From assembly GCA_001838165.1 (NCBI GenBank), contig KV835882.1:27477-91476 (forward strand): DNA of 64,000 nt, read 5' to 3'. A program made the position numbers and the translations under genes. The notes beneath the pieces are model-generated. The model made no database searches. It was not told where the DNA came from and was given only the letters and a program-made list of their open reading frames with translations. Within the stretch, counting starts at the first letter, position 1. Every line of letters begins with the position of its first letter. The DNA comes from Actinomyces sp. HMSC035G02. Lineage in GTDB: Bacteria; Actinomycetota; Actinomycetes; Actinomycetales; Actinomycetaceae. Below, in pieces: positions 9,321 to 18,249 of this stretch.

Positions 9321-9380
9321 TTCAACCTGATCGGGAAGATTCCACCCGATCAGAAGGGGTTGAATCTTCCCGATCGGGTG
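9321..9380. repeat. Overlapping inverted repeats with mutually exclusive pairings
   Basis: A perfect 14-bp pair, GATCGGGAAGATTC at 9329-9342 with its complement at 9362-9375, is framed by TTCAAC/GTTGAA. The left arm can instead pair with CCCGATCAG at 9345-9353 (CTGATCGGG at 9327-9335). No T-run follows, so it is not a classical terminator. It may end pheA transcription or be a structured RNA. Confidence 0.7.
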
Positions 9381-9461
9381 TAATACCTCATCGGTAACAA
9401 GCGTCGTCGTGGAATGTGTCGCCGACAGTGCCTCCTGCCAGTGTTCAATGGGCGCAGACTC

Positions 9462-9584
9462 TGCAGTACTGCACTAGATGCGGGAGCAATGCACTAGTTG
9501 TGGGGGCATTGCACTGCCTGCTATCTGGTGCAATGCCCTGCTAAGTAGTGCAATGCTGTGCGAAGTAGTGCACTGCTATTTGGC
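9462..9584. repeat. Array of degenerate ~20-bp units, first two forward, the rest reversed
   Basis: Units begin at 9470 (TGCACTAGATGCGGGAGCAA) and 9490 (TGCACTAGTTGTGGGGGCAT). A 24-bp centre lies at 9510-9533. Units of the opposite sense follow at 9534 (TGCCCTGCTAAGTAGTGCAA) and 9554 (TGCTGTGCGAAGTAGTGCAC). TGCACTA at unit starts becomes TAGTGCA at unit ends. No spacer/repeat pattern of a CRISPR is present. Confidence 0.65.
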
Positions 9585-9625
9585 AACAAGCTCGTGCGCG
9601 GCACGCGCCGCGTAAGGAAGCGGGC

Positions 9626-10945
9626 TTAGCCCGGCAGCAGCTCCATCCACGTGCGTTCGGCGGGGACAGCGATGTCGAGGGCACCGGCCTGCATGCGAAC
9701 ATGCATGGTGTGCGCGAGGCCGATAGCGTCGCCGTCCACCTGGCACACCTGGGCCTCCTCGGCCGTGACGGATGCGCCCTTCGCCTGGCGGAACGCGACC
9801 TTGCCGGTCGAGACGGGCAGGTTGATCGGGCGCAGGCCGATGAGCTGGCCGAGCATCTTCCAGGTCACGTCCGCCCAGCCGAGCAGGCCGGCGTGCGCGT
9901 CGACCGCAATGACGTCAATGAGTCCGTCGGAGAGCTCCGCGTCGGGGGCGAGGACCAACATCTTCATCTCGCCCGCGTTCGCGAACATGACGGAACGCGC
10001 CTCGACGCGGGTGATCTCATCCGCGGGTGAGCGCGGGGGTTCCGCGCTCGCCGAGGCGGCCTCGTCCAGGGCCTGGCCCGCGATCTGGTCGCCGACGCCC
10101 AGGGGGTCCGCTACTCGAGCGGAGGGGGAACGCAGGGTCAGGCGCGCCTTCATGCGCGGCACGCCCATCGCGCCCAGGCCGGCCCACACGTAGGCGATCC
10201 AGCCGATCCGCTTCTTCAGCTCGGGGTTCGTGTCCGCCATTGTTGCGCCGTCGTAGCCCATGCCCGCGACAACGAGGCACGCGTATTCGTCCGCGCGCGG
10301 CTCGATCGACGAGGCCGGTTCCTCCTCGCTCTGAAGAGTGACCTCGGGGTGCAGAGCAGCCCGTGCGGCGAGGCGCAGCCCGCCCTCGGCGGGCTGATCG
10401 GATTCCTGCGTGGCATCCTCGACGCGCACCCACGCCAGGTCGACGGAGCGGTGGTTGCGGTCGAGAGCGATGGCGAGGGCCGCTTCGGGGTCGTCCGGGA
10501 TGGACAGGTTGCCGGCCAGGACGTTGCCGGTGCCCACGGGGATGATGCCCATGCGCACGCCGGATCCTGCCATGCCGGCGGCGACGGCACGCACGGTCCC
10601 GTCTCCGCCCGCGGCGATGACGACGGAGGCTCCCTCCTCAAGGGCGCGTACGGCCTGCCCGGTGCCCGGATCCTCGCGGGTGGTCTCGCGCCAGTGCACG
10701 TGGTCGATGCCCAGTTCCTTGGCCTTGCGGTTGATGCGGTCCTTGAATGCCTGGGGATCCTCGTGCTTGGAGGGGTTCATGATGATCCAGGGGCGCGGCC
10801 GTCCACGCGTCGGGTCGTCCACGGAGGCGGGAACCGCGAGGGCTTGGCGGCGGCGATGCCTGCGAGTCAGGGCTGTTGTGAGGCGCGCGACCCCAATCGC
10901 TCCGGCTCCGGCGACGGCGGCGAGTACCCACGGTGTTGCGTCCAT
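9626..10945 (-). CDS. Diacylglycerol kinase-family lipid kinase
   Basis: 439 aa. The DAGK catalytic domain is shown by IIMNPSK near residue 55, the nucleotide-binding GGDGTVRAV, and IPVGTGNVLAGNL. The C-terminal half has the beta-sandwich typical of YegS/DgkB-like kinases, ending with HMHVRMQAGALDIAVP-like strands. A single hydrophobic stretch at the N-terminus (WVLAAVAGAGAIGVA) could anchor it. It would phosphorylate a membrane lipid such as diacylglycerol. ATG 10945 is chosen because TACGCT ends 6 nt upstream; an upstream ATG at 11005 would add 20 non-conserved residues. A charged, Glu/Ser-rich insertion of about 50 residues sits in the middle and is unusual. Confidence 0.85.
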   Translation of the reverse strand: MDATPWVLAAVAGAGAIGVARLTTALTRRHRRRQALAVPASVDDPTRGRPRPWIIMNPSKHEDPQAFKDRINRKAKELGIDHVHWRETTREDPGTGQAVRALEEGASVVIAAGGDGTVRAVAAGMAGSGVRMGIIPVGTGNVLAGNLSIPDDPEAALAIALDRNHRSVDLAWVRVEDATQESDQPAEGGLRLAARAALHPEVTLQSEEEPASSIEPRADEYACLVVAGMGYDGATMADTNPELKKRIGWIAYVWAGLGAMGVPRMKARLTLRSPSARVADPLGVGDQIAGQALDEAASASAEPPRSPADEITRVEARSVMFANAGEMKMLVLAPDAELSDGLIDVIAVDAHAGLLGWADVTWKMLGQLIGLRPINLPVSTGKVAFRQAKGASVTAEEAQVCQVDGDAIGLAHTMHVRMQAGALDIAVPAERTWMELLPG

Positions 10946-11054
10946 GGGCTTAGCGTATCCCGCTTTATGCCTGTGGACGGGTTGTGAAGTGGCTTTTCGT
11001 TGCACTTCGTGTCATACGTGTCGGCCTGACGTGTGCTCGTTGCCATCTTGTCCA

Positions 11055-11125
11055 CACGGTTATGCACCAAAGGTGGATAACTTTCAGGGTTTTGAGGACC
11101 TCATGGGTGTAGTTTGTGTATAACC
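11055..11125. promoter_or_regulatory. Cluster of three DnaA-box-like sites between the lipid kinase and serS
   Basis: TTATGCACC at 11060-11068, the complement of TTATCCACC at 11072-11080, and the complement of TTATACACA at 11115-11123, which fully matches TTATNCACA. Function is inference. Confidence 0.45.
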
Positions 11126-11199
11126 CTGACCTGCTGTGTTGAATTCACAGTTGGGGCGGTAGGGGACACGGCGCGCCCACCTGGCATAGGATGGGACGC

Positions 11200-12477
11200 A
11201 TGATTGATGTGCGTGCCCTGCGTGAAAACCCCGAACCCGCCCGCGCCTCCCAGCGTGCCCGCGGAGCGAACCCCGGCCTCGTCGATGAGATTATCGAGGC
11301 CGATGCCGCCCGCCGCGAGGCCCTGCAGGCTTTCGAGACGCTGCGAGCCACCCAAAAGGAGGTCTCTAAGTCTGTGGGTCGCGCCTCCAAGGAGGAGCGT
11401 CCGGCGATCCTGGCTCAGGCTAAGGAGCTCGCCGAGCAGGTGAAGGCCGCCGAGGCCGCCGCCAACGCCGCCGACGCCGAGGCGGACCGCCTCGCGCGCC
11501 TCCTGCCGAACCTCGTTCTCGACGGCGTGCCCGTCGGCGGCGAGGAGGACTTCGTGGTTCTGCGCCACGAGGGACCCGCCCCCCGCGACTTCGCGGCCGA
11601 GGGCTTCGAGCCCCAGGATCACCTCGCGCTCGGCGAGGGCTTGGACGCGATCGACACCAAGCGCGGCGCGAAGGTCTCCGGCGCCCGCTTCTACTACCTC
11701 AAGGGCATCGGCGCCCGCCTCGAGCTGGCCCTCATGACGATGGCCATGGACCAGGCGCTGGCCAACGGCTTCGTGCCGATGATGACCCCGACCCTCGTGA
11801 CCCCGCAGGTCATGGGCGGCACCGGCTTCCTCAACGAGCACTCCGACGAGATCTACTACCTGCCCGCCGACGACCTGTACCTGACGGGCACGTCCGAGGT
11901 GGCCCTTGCCGGCTACCACGCCGACGAGATCCTCGACCTGTCGGGTGGCCCCAAGCGCTACATGGGCTGGTCCACCTGCTACCGTCGCGAGGCCGGCTCC
12001 GCGGGCAAGGACACGCGCGGCATCATCCGCGTCCACCAGTTCAACAAGGCTGAGATGTTCAGCTACTGCCGCCCCGAGGACGCCGCCGAGGAGCACCAGC
12101 GCTTCCTCGCGTGGGAAGAGGAGATGCTGGCCAAGGTCGAGCTGCCCTACCGCGTCATCGACACGGCCGCCGGCGACCTGGGCACTTCCGCCGCCCGAAA
12201 GTTCGATTGCGAGGCCTGGCTGCCCACCCAGGAGCGCTACATGGAGGTCACCTCGACCTCGAACTGCACGACGTTCCAGGCGCGCCGCCTCGGCATTCGT
12301 GAGCGCCGCGAGGACGGCGTGACCGCGGTCGCCACCCTCAACGGCACGCTGGCCACGACCCGCTGGATCGTCGCGTTCCTCGAGAATCATCAGCAGGCGG
12401 ACGGCTCGATCTACGTGCCCGAGGCCCTGCGCCCCTACCTGGGTGGACTCGAGGTTCTGACCCCGGTCGCTCGATGA
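11200..12477 (+). CDS. serS: Seryl-tRNA synthetase
   Basis: 425 aa, the usual length. It charges tRNA-Ser with serine. An N-terminal antiparallel coiled-coil arm (about residues 30-100, Ala/Glu-rich) binds the tRNA. Class II motifs are visible: motif 2 as [17 protein letters not shown], and motif 3 near the end as [23 protein letters not shown] is part of the serine pocket. The start [11 protein letters not shown] at 11200 is the family-standard N-terminus and has TAGGAT exactly 7 nt upstream (leaderless); the in-frame ATG at 11191 overlaps that -10 box. The following HAD gene overlaps by 4 nt (ATGA), so the two are translationally coupled. Confidence 0.97.
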   Translation: MIDVRALRENPEPARASQRARGANPGLVDEIIEADAARREALQAFETLRATQKEVSKSVGRASKEERPAILAQAKELAEQVKAAEAAANAADAEADRLARLLPNLVLDGVPVGGEEDFVVLRHEGPAPRDFAAEGFEPQDHLALGEGLDAIDTKRGAKVSGARFYYLKGIGARLELALMTMAMDQALANGFVPMMTPTLVTPQVMGGTGFLNEHSDEIYYLPADDLYLTGTSEVALAGYHADEILDLSGGPKRYMGWSTCYRREAGSAGKDTRGIIRVHQFNKAEMFSYCRPEDAAEEHQRFLAWEEEMLAKVELPYRVIDTAAGDLGTSAARKFDCEAWLPTQERYMEVTSTSNCTTFQARRLGIRERREDGVTAVATLNGTLATTRWIVAFLENHQQADGSIYVPEALRPYLGGLEVLTPVAR

Positions 12478-13391
12478 GCCAAGAGCGCTTCCTGACGGTC
12501 CCCTCCACCGGGGAAGTCGCTCGCCCCTTCGAGGTTCTTCTCGACGAGGCCTCGGCCGCCCTGCCCGCCGACTTTCCGACGTCGGCGGGCCAGGTCCTGG
12601 TCGCGCTCGACATCGACGGCACGATCCTCACCCCCGCGGGGGCGACCCCGCGCGTCCTTGAGGGGATCCACGGCCTCGCCGCCGCGGGCGCCCACGTGCT
12701 CATCGCCTCGGGTCGCGCGCTCGAGGGCGTGATTCCCGTTCTCGATGCCTTGGAGTTCACGGATGGGTGGGCGCTGTGCAATAACGGCGCGACCCTGGTG
12801 CGCGTGAGCGGCGGGGCGTGCGAGATCGTCGAGGAGCGCACCTTCGTGCCCGGCCCGATCCTCGAGGAGATCGCCTCGGCCGTGCCCGGCTCGGTGTTCG
12901 CATCGATGCCGCACCCCAACATCCTGCTCTCCGCTCCCTTCCCGAACAACGAGATCGAGGGGAGCGATCACCGCATCGTATCGATGGAGGAGCTCGCCTC
13001 CACGCCCACGCCGAAGATCGTCGTGCGCGCCGCCGACATGGATCGCGAGGAATTCGACCGGATCCTGTCGTCTCTGGACGTGTCGCGCACCCACGAGGTC
13101 TTCGTTGGCTGGACGTCGTGGGCGGACATCGAGCCGCTCGGGGTGACCAAGGCGAGCGGCCTGGAGTCCCTGCGTCAGCGCCTCGGACTGCCCTCATGTG
13201 GGACCGTCGCCGTCGGTGACGGCACCAACGATATTGCGATGATCGAGTGGGCGGCCTTCGGCGTTGCCATGGGCGGGGCCTCCGACGAGGTGCGCGCCCA
13301 TGCCAATCACGTGACGGCCGCCGTCGAAAATGACGGCGCCGCCGCCGTCATGCACGCGATCATGCGCCGCTGCGGGGTCGCGGCCCGCTGA
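12474..13391 (+). CDS. HAD-superfamily hydrolase (Cof-like sugar-phosphatase type)
   Basis: 305 aa. HAD motif I is [13 protein letters not shown] (nucleophile Asp in DIDGT), motif II is IASGRAL, and motif IV is [23 protein letters not shown], which is the Cof-type pattern of HAD class IIB phosphatases. It has a C2-type cap between motifs II and III. A ~35-residue N-terminal extension precedes motif I. The start overlaps the serS stop (ATGA). Its 3' end overlaps the convergent esterase gene by 32 nt. Substrate is not predictable; sugar phosphates are common for the family. Confidence 0.85.
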   Translation: MSQERFLTVPSTGEVARPFEVLLDEASAALPADFPTSAGQVLVALDIDGTILTPAGATPRVLEGIHGLAAAGAHVLIASGRALEGVIPVLDALEFTDGWALCNNGATLVRVSGGACEIVEERTFVPGPILEEIASAVPGSVFASMPHPNILLSAPFPNNEIEGSDHRIVSMEELASTPTPKIVVRAADMDREEFDRILSSLDVSRTHEVFVGWTSWADIEPLGVTKASGLESLRQRLGLPSCGTVAVGDGTNDIAMIEWAAFGVAMGGASDEVRAHANHVTAAVENDGAAAVMHAIMRRCGVAAR

Positions 13392-14529
13392 GCCAGTCAC
13401 CCATGATCGCGAAGACGCGGTCCAGATCACCAACCTGGCAGTGCTGGGCCATGCCTGGGTCCTCGGCTTCGTGGAAAGCGTGCACGTCCAGCGAAGCTGC
13501 GCCCGCGAGAATGCGGCGCACATCGGACAGGCGCTCAAAGGGAACGTACTGGTCCGCGTCGCCCGCCATCACCAGGCAGGGCTGGTGGATCATGCCCGCA
13601 AGGGGCTCCATCGTGTACGCCCCCAGCGCCCGCAGGACGTCGCTCGGCTTATCCAGTCCCGTCAGCTGGCGCGCCTGCTGCAGTTTCCACGCGAGGTCCG
13701 CGCTCGCGTGGGTTGCGACGGACATGGTCGCGTCGAAGAGCCATGCGGGACGGGCGCGCTCGACAATCGAGGCCGCGAGCGGGCGGATGGACGCGGGCAG
13801 GGGTAGTGTCAGCCCGTCCAGTAGCCGGTACATCATGTCGAACGCAATCACGTGGCTGATGCGCGGCATGTGGGCGGCCGCGCGCATGACGAGGTAGCCG
13901 CCGAAGGAGACCCCGAGGGCGGCCGCGCTGTCGAGGTCAAAGTAGTCCAGGACGGCGGTCGTTGGGAGTTCCCAACGCGGCTCCAGAGGCATGCCCGCCA
14001 GGGCGGTGTGTCCCTGTCCGGGTCCGTCGAAGGTAATGATGTCGAAGGGGCGGCAGGGGAAGTACTCGGCGAACGCCATGATCTCCTCCGCGTATCCGTC
14101 GAAGCCGTTCATCATGACGAGGGTGGAAGGCGCGTCGGGGAAGCGGGCACGATCGTCAGGATCCGCCTGCCAGTGGATCGCCGTCAGTGAGCCATCTGTG
14201 TAGGGGATTGTGTGTCGGCGCATCGCCAGGTGAGCGTGAGAGGCGTCGAAGTTACGCGATGCTGCGTCGATGAAGTGCCGCTTTCGCTGGTCGTGCTCGG
14301 GCAGGTAGAAGGCGGCCAGAAAGTAGAGTCGCCACGCGGCCGCCGCGTCCCCCTCGGCATCGAAGCGAGCCGCCATGCGCCCGGCGAACTGCGCGATCTG
14401 GGAAGCGGAACGGATGCGGGCAAGGGTACTCGTCGTCAACCGATCCATTCCAGGCCGGTCCAGAATCGGTCCGAGGTAACGGTTGAGCTGCAGGTCAAAT
14501 TGGCGGTTGCCGGTGTATTCGTTGAACAT
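13360..14529 (-). CDS. Alpha/beta hydrolase (serine esterase/peptidase type)
   Basis: 389 aa. The fold is indicated by TLVMMNGFDGYAEE (strand and oxyanion region), DIITFDGPGQG, the nucleophile elbow ALGVSFGGYLVM (Ser in GxSxG), the Asp in MAGDADQYVP and a likely catalytic His in HEAEDPGMAQHCQ. A helical N-terminal segment of ~110 residues (Arg/Ala-rich) precedes the core. ATG 14529 (MFNEYTGNRQFD) is preferred over an upstream in-frame start. It is divergent from a TetR regulator, and a 15-bp palindrome lies in the shared region, so TetR control is likely. Substrate unknown. Confidence 0.8.
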   Translation of the reverse strand: MFNEYTGNRQFDLQLNRYLGPILDRPGMDRLTTSTLARIRSASQIAQFAGRMAARFDAEGDAAAAWRLYFLAAFYLPEHDQRKRHFIDAASRNFDASHAHLAMRRHTIPYTDGSLTAIHWQADPDDRARFPDAPSTLVMMNGFDGYAEEIMAFAEYFPCRPFDIITFDGPGQGHTALAGMPLEPRWELPTTAVLDYFDLDSAAALGVSFGGYLVMRAAAHMPRISHVIAFDMMYRLLDGLTLPLPASIRPLAASIVERARPAWLFDATMSVATHASADLAWKLQQARQLTGLDKPSDVLRALGAYTMEPLAGMIHQPCLVMAGDADQYVPFERLSDVRRILAGAASLDVHAFHEAEDPGMAQHCQVGDLDRVFAIMGDWLSGPRPRSGA

Positions 14530-14569
14530 GCATCGAACGTATCGCCCGCCTACGTGCGGTGGAGCACAC

Positions 14570-14592
14570 AATAGCGAACCGAATGTTCGATA
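14570..14592. promoter_or_regulatory. Putative TetR operator, site 1
   Basis: CGAAC-N5-GTTCG palindrome (14575-14589) between the divergent esterase and tetR genes. A near-identical site follows the regulator gene at 15300-15320; both are preceded by AATAG. Confidence 0.65.
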
Positions 14593-14656
14593 CCGGACGG
14601 AGCGACCGCTATGCGTAGGATAAGCCTATCGATAGTGGAAAAATGATCGGAGAGAT

Positions 14657-15256
14657 ATGTTCCTGCGGAGTGCGGATAAGCACGGGCGTGAGGCAGAGAA
14701 GAACCTGGATCTGCGGATCCGGAAGACGCGCCGGGCGATCCGCTCCGGCCTCGTGAAGGCGTGCCAGGCCAAGCCGTATGCGCACGTGAGCGTCACCGAC
14801 ATCTGCGCCGCGTCGATGGTGTCGCGCACGACCTTCTACGACCACTACACCGACAAGGACGCGCTGCTCGCCGAGGTCGTGTCCTTCCTTCTCGAGGAGA
14901 TCACCCCGGCGCTCGAAGGCCTGTGGTTCGCCGAAGAGCGTGACGCCCGCGCCGTCGCCCGCCACCTCGCCGACGTGTACGCGCGCAACGGCAATGCCCT
15001 GAAAACTCTGCTGGCTATCCGCGTGGGCGGCGACGGCGACCTGCACGAGCAGCTTTATCGCACGTGCTGTTCGGTATTTACCGATTGGGCGCGTGGGCGC
15101 CTAGACGACGAGGTGCTACCCCTGGCTGCGGATGTCTACGCCTCGGTCGTGCTCACCTTCATTGAGCGCAGCGCCACCAAGCCCCTCACGGACAAGGAAC
15201 TCGCCGCGATCGATCGCGCCCGCGAGCTCTTCATCGAGGGCTTCGGCGTGCAGTAA
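14657..15256 (+). CDS. TetR/AcrR family transcriptional regulator
   Basis: 199 aa, ATG with GGAGAG 4 nt upstream. The N-terminal HTH is typical: RKTRRAIRSGLVKACQ, VSVTDICAASMVSRTTFYDHYTDKDALL, with the YxHYxDKxxL hallmark. The C-terminal ligand-binding domain is helical and not assignable to a ligand. Matching palindromes upstream and downstream imply that it represses the divergent esterase, itself, and the FGGY kinase that follows. Confidence 0.9.
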   Translation: MFLRSADKHGREAEKNLDLRIRKTRRAIRSGLVKACQAKPYAHVSVTDICAASMVSRTTFYDHYTDKDALLAEVVSFLLEEITPALEGLWFAEERDARAVARHLADVYARNGNALKTLLAIRVGGDGDLHEQLYRTCCSVFTDWARGRLDDEVLPLAADVYASVVLTFIERSATKPLTDKELAAIDRARELFIEGFGVQ

Positions 15257-15299
15257 GTCGCCGTGGGAAACAGCAGGATTCTGCCTTATTTAGTTCGCA

Positions 15300-15320
15300 A
15301 TAGTGAACAGTATGTTCGGT
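15300..15320. promoter_or_regulatory. Putative TetR operator, site 2, upstream of the FGGY kinase
   Basis: TGAAC-N5-GTTCG (15304-15318), sharing AATAG upstream and TATGTTCG or AATGTTCG context with site 1. It overlaps TATGTT, a possible -10 box. Confidence 0.6.
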
Positions 15321-15415
15321 AGCTGAGTGTCGGCCACTACCCGCTTGAGCGCAAAGGTGTTATCGTTAACGCAATCCCGGCCCCGGCCTCGTCAATGAAG
15401 ACCCAAGGAGCACAC

Positions 15416-17014
15416 GTGAGCACCGACCCCCGCGCCGCCATCGCCTCCGCCGACACCGCGCTCGGCATCGAGTTCGGCTCGACCCGCATCAAGGCCGTCC
15501 TCATCGGCCCCGACCACGAGGTGCTCGCCACCGGCGGCCACGGGTGGGAGAATCACCTCGAGGGTGGCCTGTGGTCCTACACTCTCGACGAGGTCGTCGC
15601 TGGCCTGCAAAGCGCCTACGCATCCCTGGTCGCTGACGTGCGCGAGCGCTACGACGTCACTCCTGTGTCGTACGGCTCGATCGGTATCTCCGCGATGATG
15701 CACGGGTACCTCGCCTTCGACGCCGACGACAACCTGCTGGCGCCCTTCCGCACGTGGCGCAATACCAACACGCGCCGCGCGGCGGATGAGCTGACCCGCC
15801 TTTTCGGTTTCAACATCCCCCTGCGCTGGTCGATTGCGCACCTGCACCAGGCGGTCCTCGACTCCGAGGAGCACGCGCCGCGCGTCGCCCGCCTGACGAC
15901 CCTGGCCGGCTGGGTCCACCGCCAGCTGACGGGCCGGCACGTCCTGGGCGTCGGCGACGCCTCGGGCATGTTCCCGATTGACTCCGAGAGCGGCACATAC
16001 GTTGAGTCCTACCTCGATCAGTACGAGGCCTTGGTGGCCGACCGGGTCCCGTGGCGCCTGCGCGACGTGCTTCCCACGGTGCTGAGCGCCGGTGAGGACG
16101 CGGGCACGCTCACCCCCGAGGGCGCGGCCCTCATCGACCCGTCCGGCACGCTCCAGCCCGGTATCGCGCTGTGCCCGCCCGAGGGCGACGCGGGCACCGG
16201 CATGATCGCGACCAATGCGATCGCCCAGCGCACCGGCAATATCTCGTGCGGCACCTCCGTCTTCCTCATGGCCGTCCTCGAGCGTTCCCTCACCGAGCTG
16301 CACACCGAGATCGACATGGTGACGACGCCCGACGGTTCGCCCGTCGCAATGGTTCACTCGAATAACGGTGCGTCCGAGATCGACGCGTGGGTCGGCTGGT
16401 TCGCGGACTTCGCGCGCCTTGTTGGTGCCGACGTGAGTGTCCCGGTGATCTACGACGCCCTCTACAACCACGCGCTCACGGGCGAGGCTGACGCGGGCGG
16501 CGTCATGGTCTACAACACGCTGTCCGCCGAGCCGCTCGTCGGCCAGGAGGCGGCGCAGCCGGTGTTTACCCACACCGCCGATGCGCGCGTGAGCCTGGCC
16601 AACGCCGTGCGCGCCCAGCTCATGAGCATTTTCGCGGCCGTGCGCATCGGTGTCGACATCCTCGCCGGCGAGGGCGTGCGCCTCGACTCGCTCTTCGCCC
16701 ACGGTGGCCTCTTCAAGACGCCGGGCGTCGCCCAGCAGATCCTCGCCGACTCGCTCAACATTCCCGTCTCCGTGGGCGACACAGCGGGTGAGGGCGGCGC
16801 GTGGGGCATCGCGGTCCTCGCGCGCTACCGCGCCGTTCTCGCAGGGGACGAGGCCACGCCCGCCCTGCCGGAGTACCTTTCCGAGCGGGTCTTCGCGGGC
16901 GCGTCTGTCTCCACCCTCGAGCCCACCCCCGAGGGTGTGGCCGGATACGAGCGTTTCCTCGACGCCTACCGTGCGGCCCTGCCGGGCGTGGAGGTTATCG
17001 CCCGGGCCCGGTAA
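15416..17014 (+). CDS. FGGY-family carbohydrate kinase (xylulokinase-like)
   Basis: 532 aa. GTG 15416 has a perfect AAGGAG 7 nt upstream; an upstream ATG at 15395 overlaps that SD and is less likely. The first FGGY lobe starts with ALGIEFGSTRIKAVLIG, and MMHGYLAFD lies in the substrate region. The second lobe has TGNISCGTSVFLM, and AHGGLFKTPGVAQQILADSL followed by GEGGAWGIAV, the ATP-site signature of the family. It would phosphorylate a pentulose or similar sugar. It sits behind the TetR gene with its own operator copy, so induction by a sugar or related ligand is plausible. No transporter or isomerase lies next to it. Confidence 0.85.
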   Translation: MSTDPRAAIASADTALGIEFGSTRIKAVLIGPDHEVLATGGHGWENHLEGGLWSYTLDEVVAGLQSAYASLVADVRERYDVTPVSYGSIGISAMMHGYLAFDADDNLLAPFRTWRNTNTRRAADELTRLFGFNIPLRWSIAHLHQAVLDSEEHAPRVARLTTLAGWVHRQLTGRHVLGVGDASGMFPIDSESGTYVESYLDQYEALVADRVPWRLRDVLPTVLSAGEDAGTLTPEGAALIDPSGTLQPGIALCPPEGDAGTGMIATNAIAQRTGNISCGTSVFLMAVLERSLTELHTEIDMVTTPDGSPVAMVHSNNGASEIDAWVGWFADFARLVGADVSVPVIYDALYNHALTGEADAGGVMVYNTLSAEPLVGQEAAQPVFTHTADARVSLANAVRAQLMSIFAAVRIGVDILAGEGVRLDSLFAHGGLFKTPGVAQQILADSLNIPVSVGDTAGEGGAWGIAVLARYRAVLAGDEATPALPEYLSERVFAGASVSTLEPTPEGVAGYERFLDAYRAALPGVEVIARAR

Positions 17015-17078
17015 CGAGGCCCGGGCCCGCTGACGAGGTGTGGGGCCGGACCCTGCGCAGGCGCATGTTTACCCAAAA

Positions 17079-17191
17079 ATGTCGCACGTAATTCCCCTCG
17101 ATATATTTCAAGTTTTAAAATCAGATCGTTGAAATTCCGGGCAATTCTCGATACCTAATAAAAGGTAGGGGAACCAAATTACGTGCGACAT
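17079..17191. repeat. MITE-like palindromic element, copy A
   Basis: 113 bp bounded by perfect 15-bp inverted repeats (ATGTCGCACGTAATT at 17079-17093 and its complement at 17177-17191). The AT-rich core carries TCAGATCGTTGAAATT. Related copies lie at 54842-54952 and 63833-63942. It lies between the FGGY kinase and the DUF5926 gene. Confidence 0.85.
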
Positions 17192-17276
17192 GTGGGGAGG
17201 CACGGGCTGGGGTGAGTGGACCGGCTCGCCCAGCCCCCACCTCGTCGATTGAGCGAAACCCGCTACGATTACTCCC

Positions 17277-18158
17277 ATGGGTAAAGCTAGCCGCCGTAAG
17301 AAGGTCACCGATCCCGCCAAGCTCAAGGCGTATCGCCCGCCGATCCCCTTCGTCGCGCGCCCCTACGAGGGTCTGCCGAAGGAGATCGAGCTGGTCGCCA
17401 TGCGCGAGCTCATCCCGGCGGCCACGCTGACCGCACGCACCGACGCCGACCACGGCGCCGTCGAATTCGACTTCGTCACTCTCCTGCCCGAGGGCCACCC
17501 CGCGATGGTGCGTCCCGACGGCCGCATCCTCGTTGCGCTGCAGACCCGCTCGAACTCCGCGGACCTCAGCCACGACGCGGGCGCCGCGCTGCTCGCGGCC
17601 ATCGCCGCGAAGGAGGCGGGCGACGAGGGTGTCATCTCGGTCGACGTGCGCGAGCCTTCCGAGCGTCTCCAGGACATCGTCGACGCAGACAGCTTCACGG
17701 ACATGAAGCTCGAGGAGGACTTCTCCTTCTGGTTCGACCCGGCCGAGGAGATCGACGAGTCGACGCGTCGCGCCCTCGAGCAGAACCGCGACGAGATCAT
17801 CCCGACCGAGCCCGTGCCCGGCGTCCCCGGCGCGTACTGGTGCGAGATGAACCGAAACTTCGTGCGTTTCCTGACGGACAACGACGAGGCCAAGCTCTTC
17901 GACGCGCTCGCCCGCCTGGCTGCGCGCGGCGAGGCCAACGTCGGCGAGGGCTCGCGCTACGTGGGTTCCTTCCGCGCGTGCGGCCTGATCGTCCCGGTCT
18001 TCGAGCTGCCCGAGGGTGCCAGCGCTGCCGACGTTGCGCCCGGCACGCAGGCCCTTGCCAAGGCTCTCGAGGAGGCCCTGAAGGTCACTGAGCGCCTGGA
18101 TGACAAGGAACGCCGCGCACGTCAGGGCCTCGTCTCCCGAGCTGTGACGATCCGATAA
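17277..18158 (+). CDS. DUF5926 family protein
   Basis: 293 aa, soluble. The start MGKASRRKKVTDP with a basic N-terminus and the later RVGSFRACGLIVPVF-like region fit the actinobacterial DUF5926 family, a conserved protein of unknown function. It has no signal peptide or TM segment. TACGAT ends 7 nt before ATG 17277, indicating a leaderless transcript. It stands alone between the palindromic element and the GT2 gene. Confidence 0.75.
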   Translation: MGKASRRKKVTDPAKLKAYRPPIPFVARPYEGLPKEIELVAMRELIPAATLTARTDADHGAVEFDFVTLLPEGHPAMVRPDGRILVALQTRSNSADLSHDAGAALLAAIAAKEAGDEGVISVDVREPSERLQDIVDADSFTDMKLEEDFSFWFDPAEEIDESTRRALEQNRDEIIPTEPVPGVPGAYWCEMNRNFVRFLTDNDEAKLFDALARLAARGEANVGEGSRYVGSFRACGLIVPVFELPEGASAADVAPGTQALAKALEEALKVTERLDDKERRARQGLVSRAVTIR

Positions 18159-18201
18159 GCACATTTTTACCTGTCGTTTAGATAGGTTTGTCTCTCACAT
18201 T

Positions 18202-18242
18202 ACGGGCGGCGGGGCGCGATTGCGCCCCGCCGCCCGTAGACT
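18202..18242. promoter_or_regulatory. Perfect 16-bp hairpin abutting the -10 box of the GT2 gene
   Basis: A 16-bp GC-only-core stem (18202-18217 with 18222-18237, loop GATT) ends on the first base of TAGACT (18237-18242), which lies 7 nt before GTG 18250. It may be the terminator of the DUF5926 gene, but no T-run follows, and it replaces the -35 region of the next gene. Confidence 0.6.
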
Positions 18243-18249
18243 GTTAGTC

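Larger units (their letters stand above)
9279..9625. other. Gene-free region with nested hairpins and a 20-bp repeat array
   Basis: No convincing gene. 9321-9380 holds competing inverted repeats and 9462-9584 holds short repeated units (both listed separately). The sequence between (about 9381-9460) shows nothing I can name. It lies between the convergent ends of pheA and the lipid kinase. Confidence 0.7.

Noticed and set aside
9462-9584. CRISPR array
   Set aside because: Units are contiguous, degenerate and opposed in orientation, without unique spacers or cas genes.
11101-12390. Long antisense frame opposite serS
   Set aside because: serS is certain; the antisense product is low-complexity and without family features.
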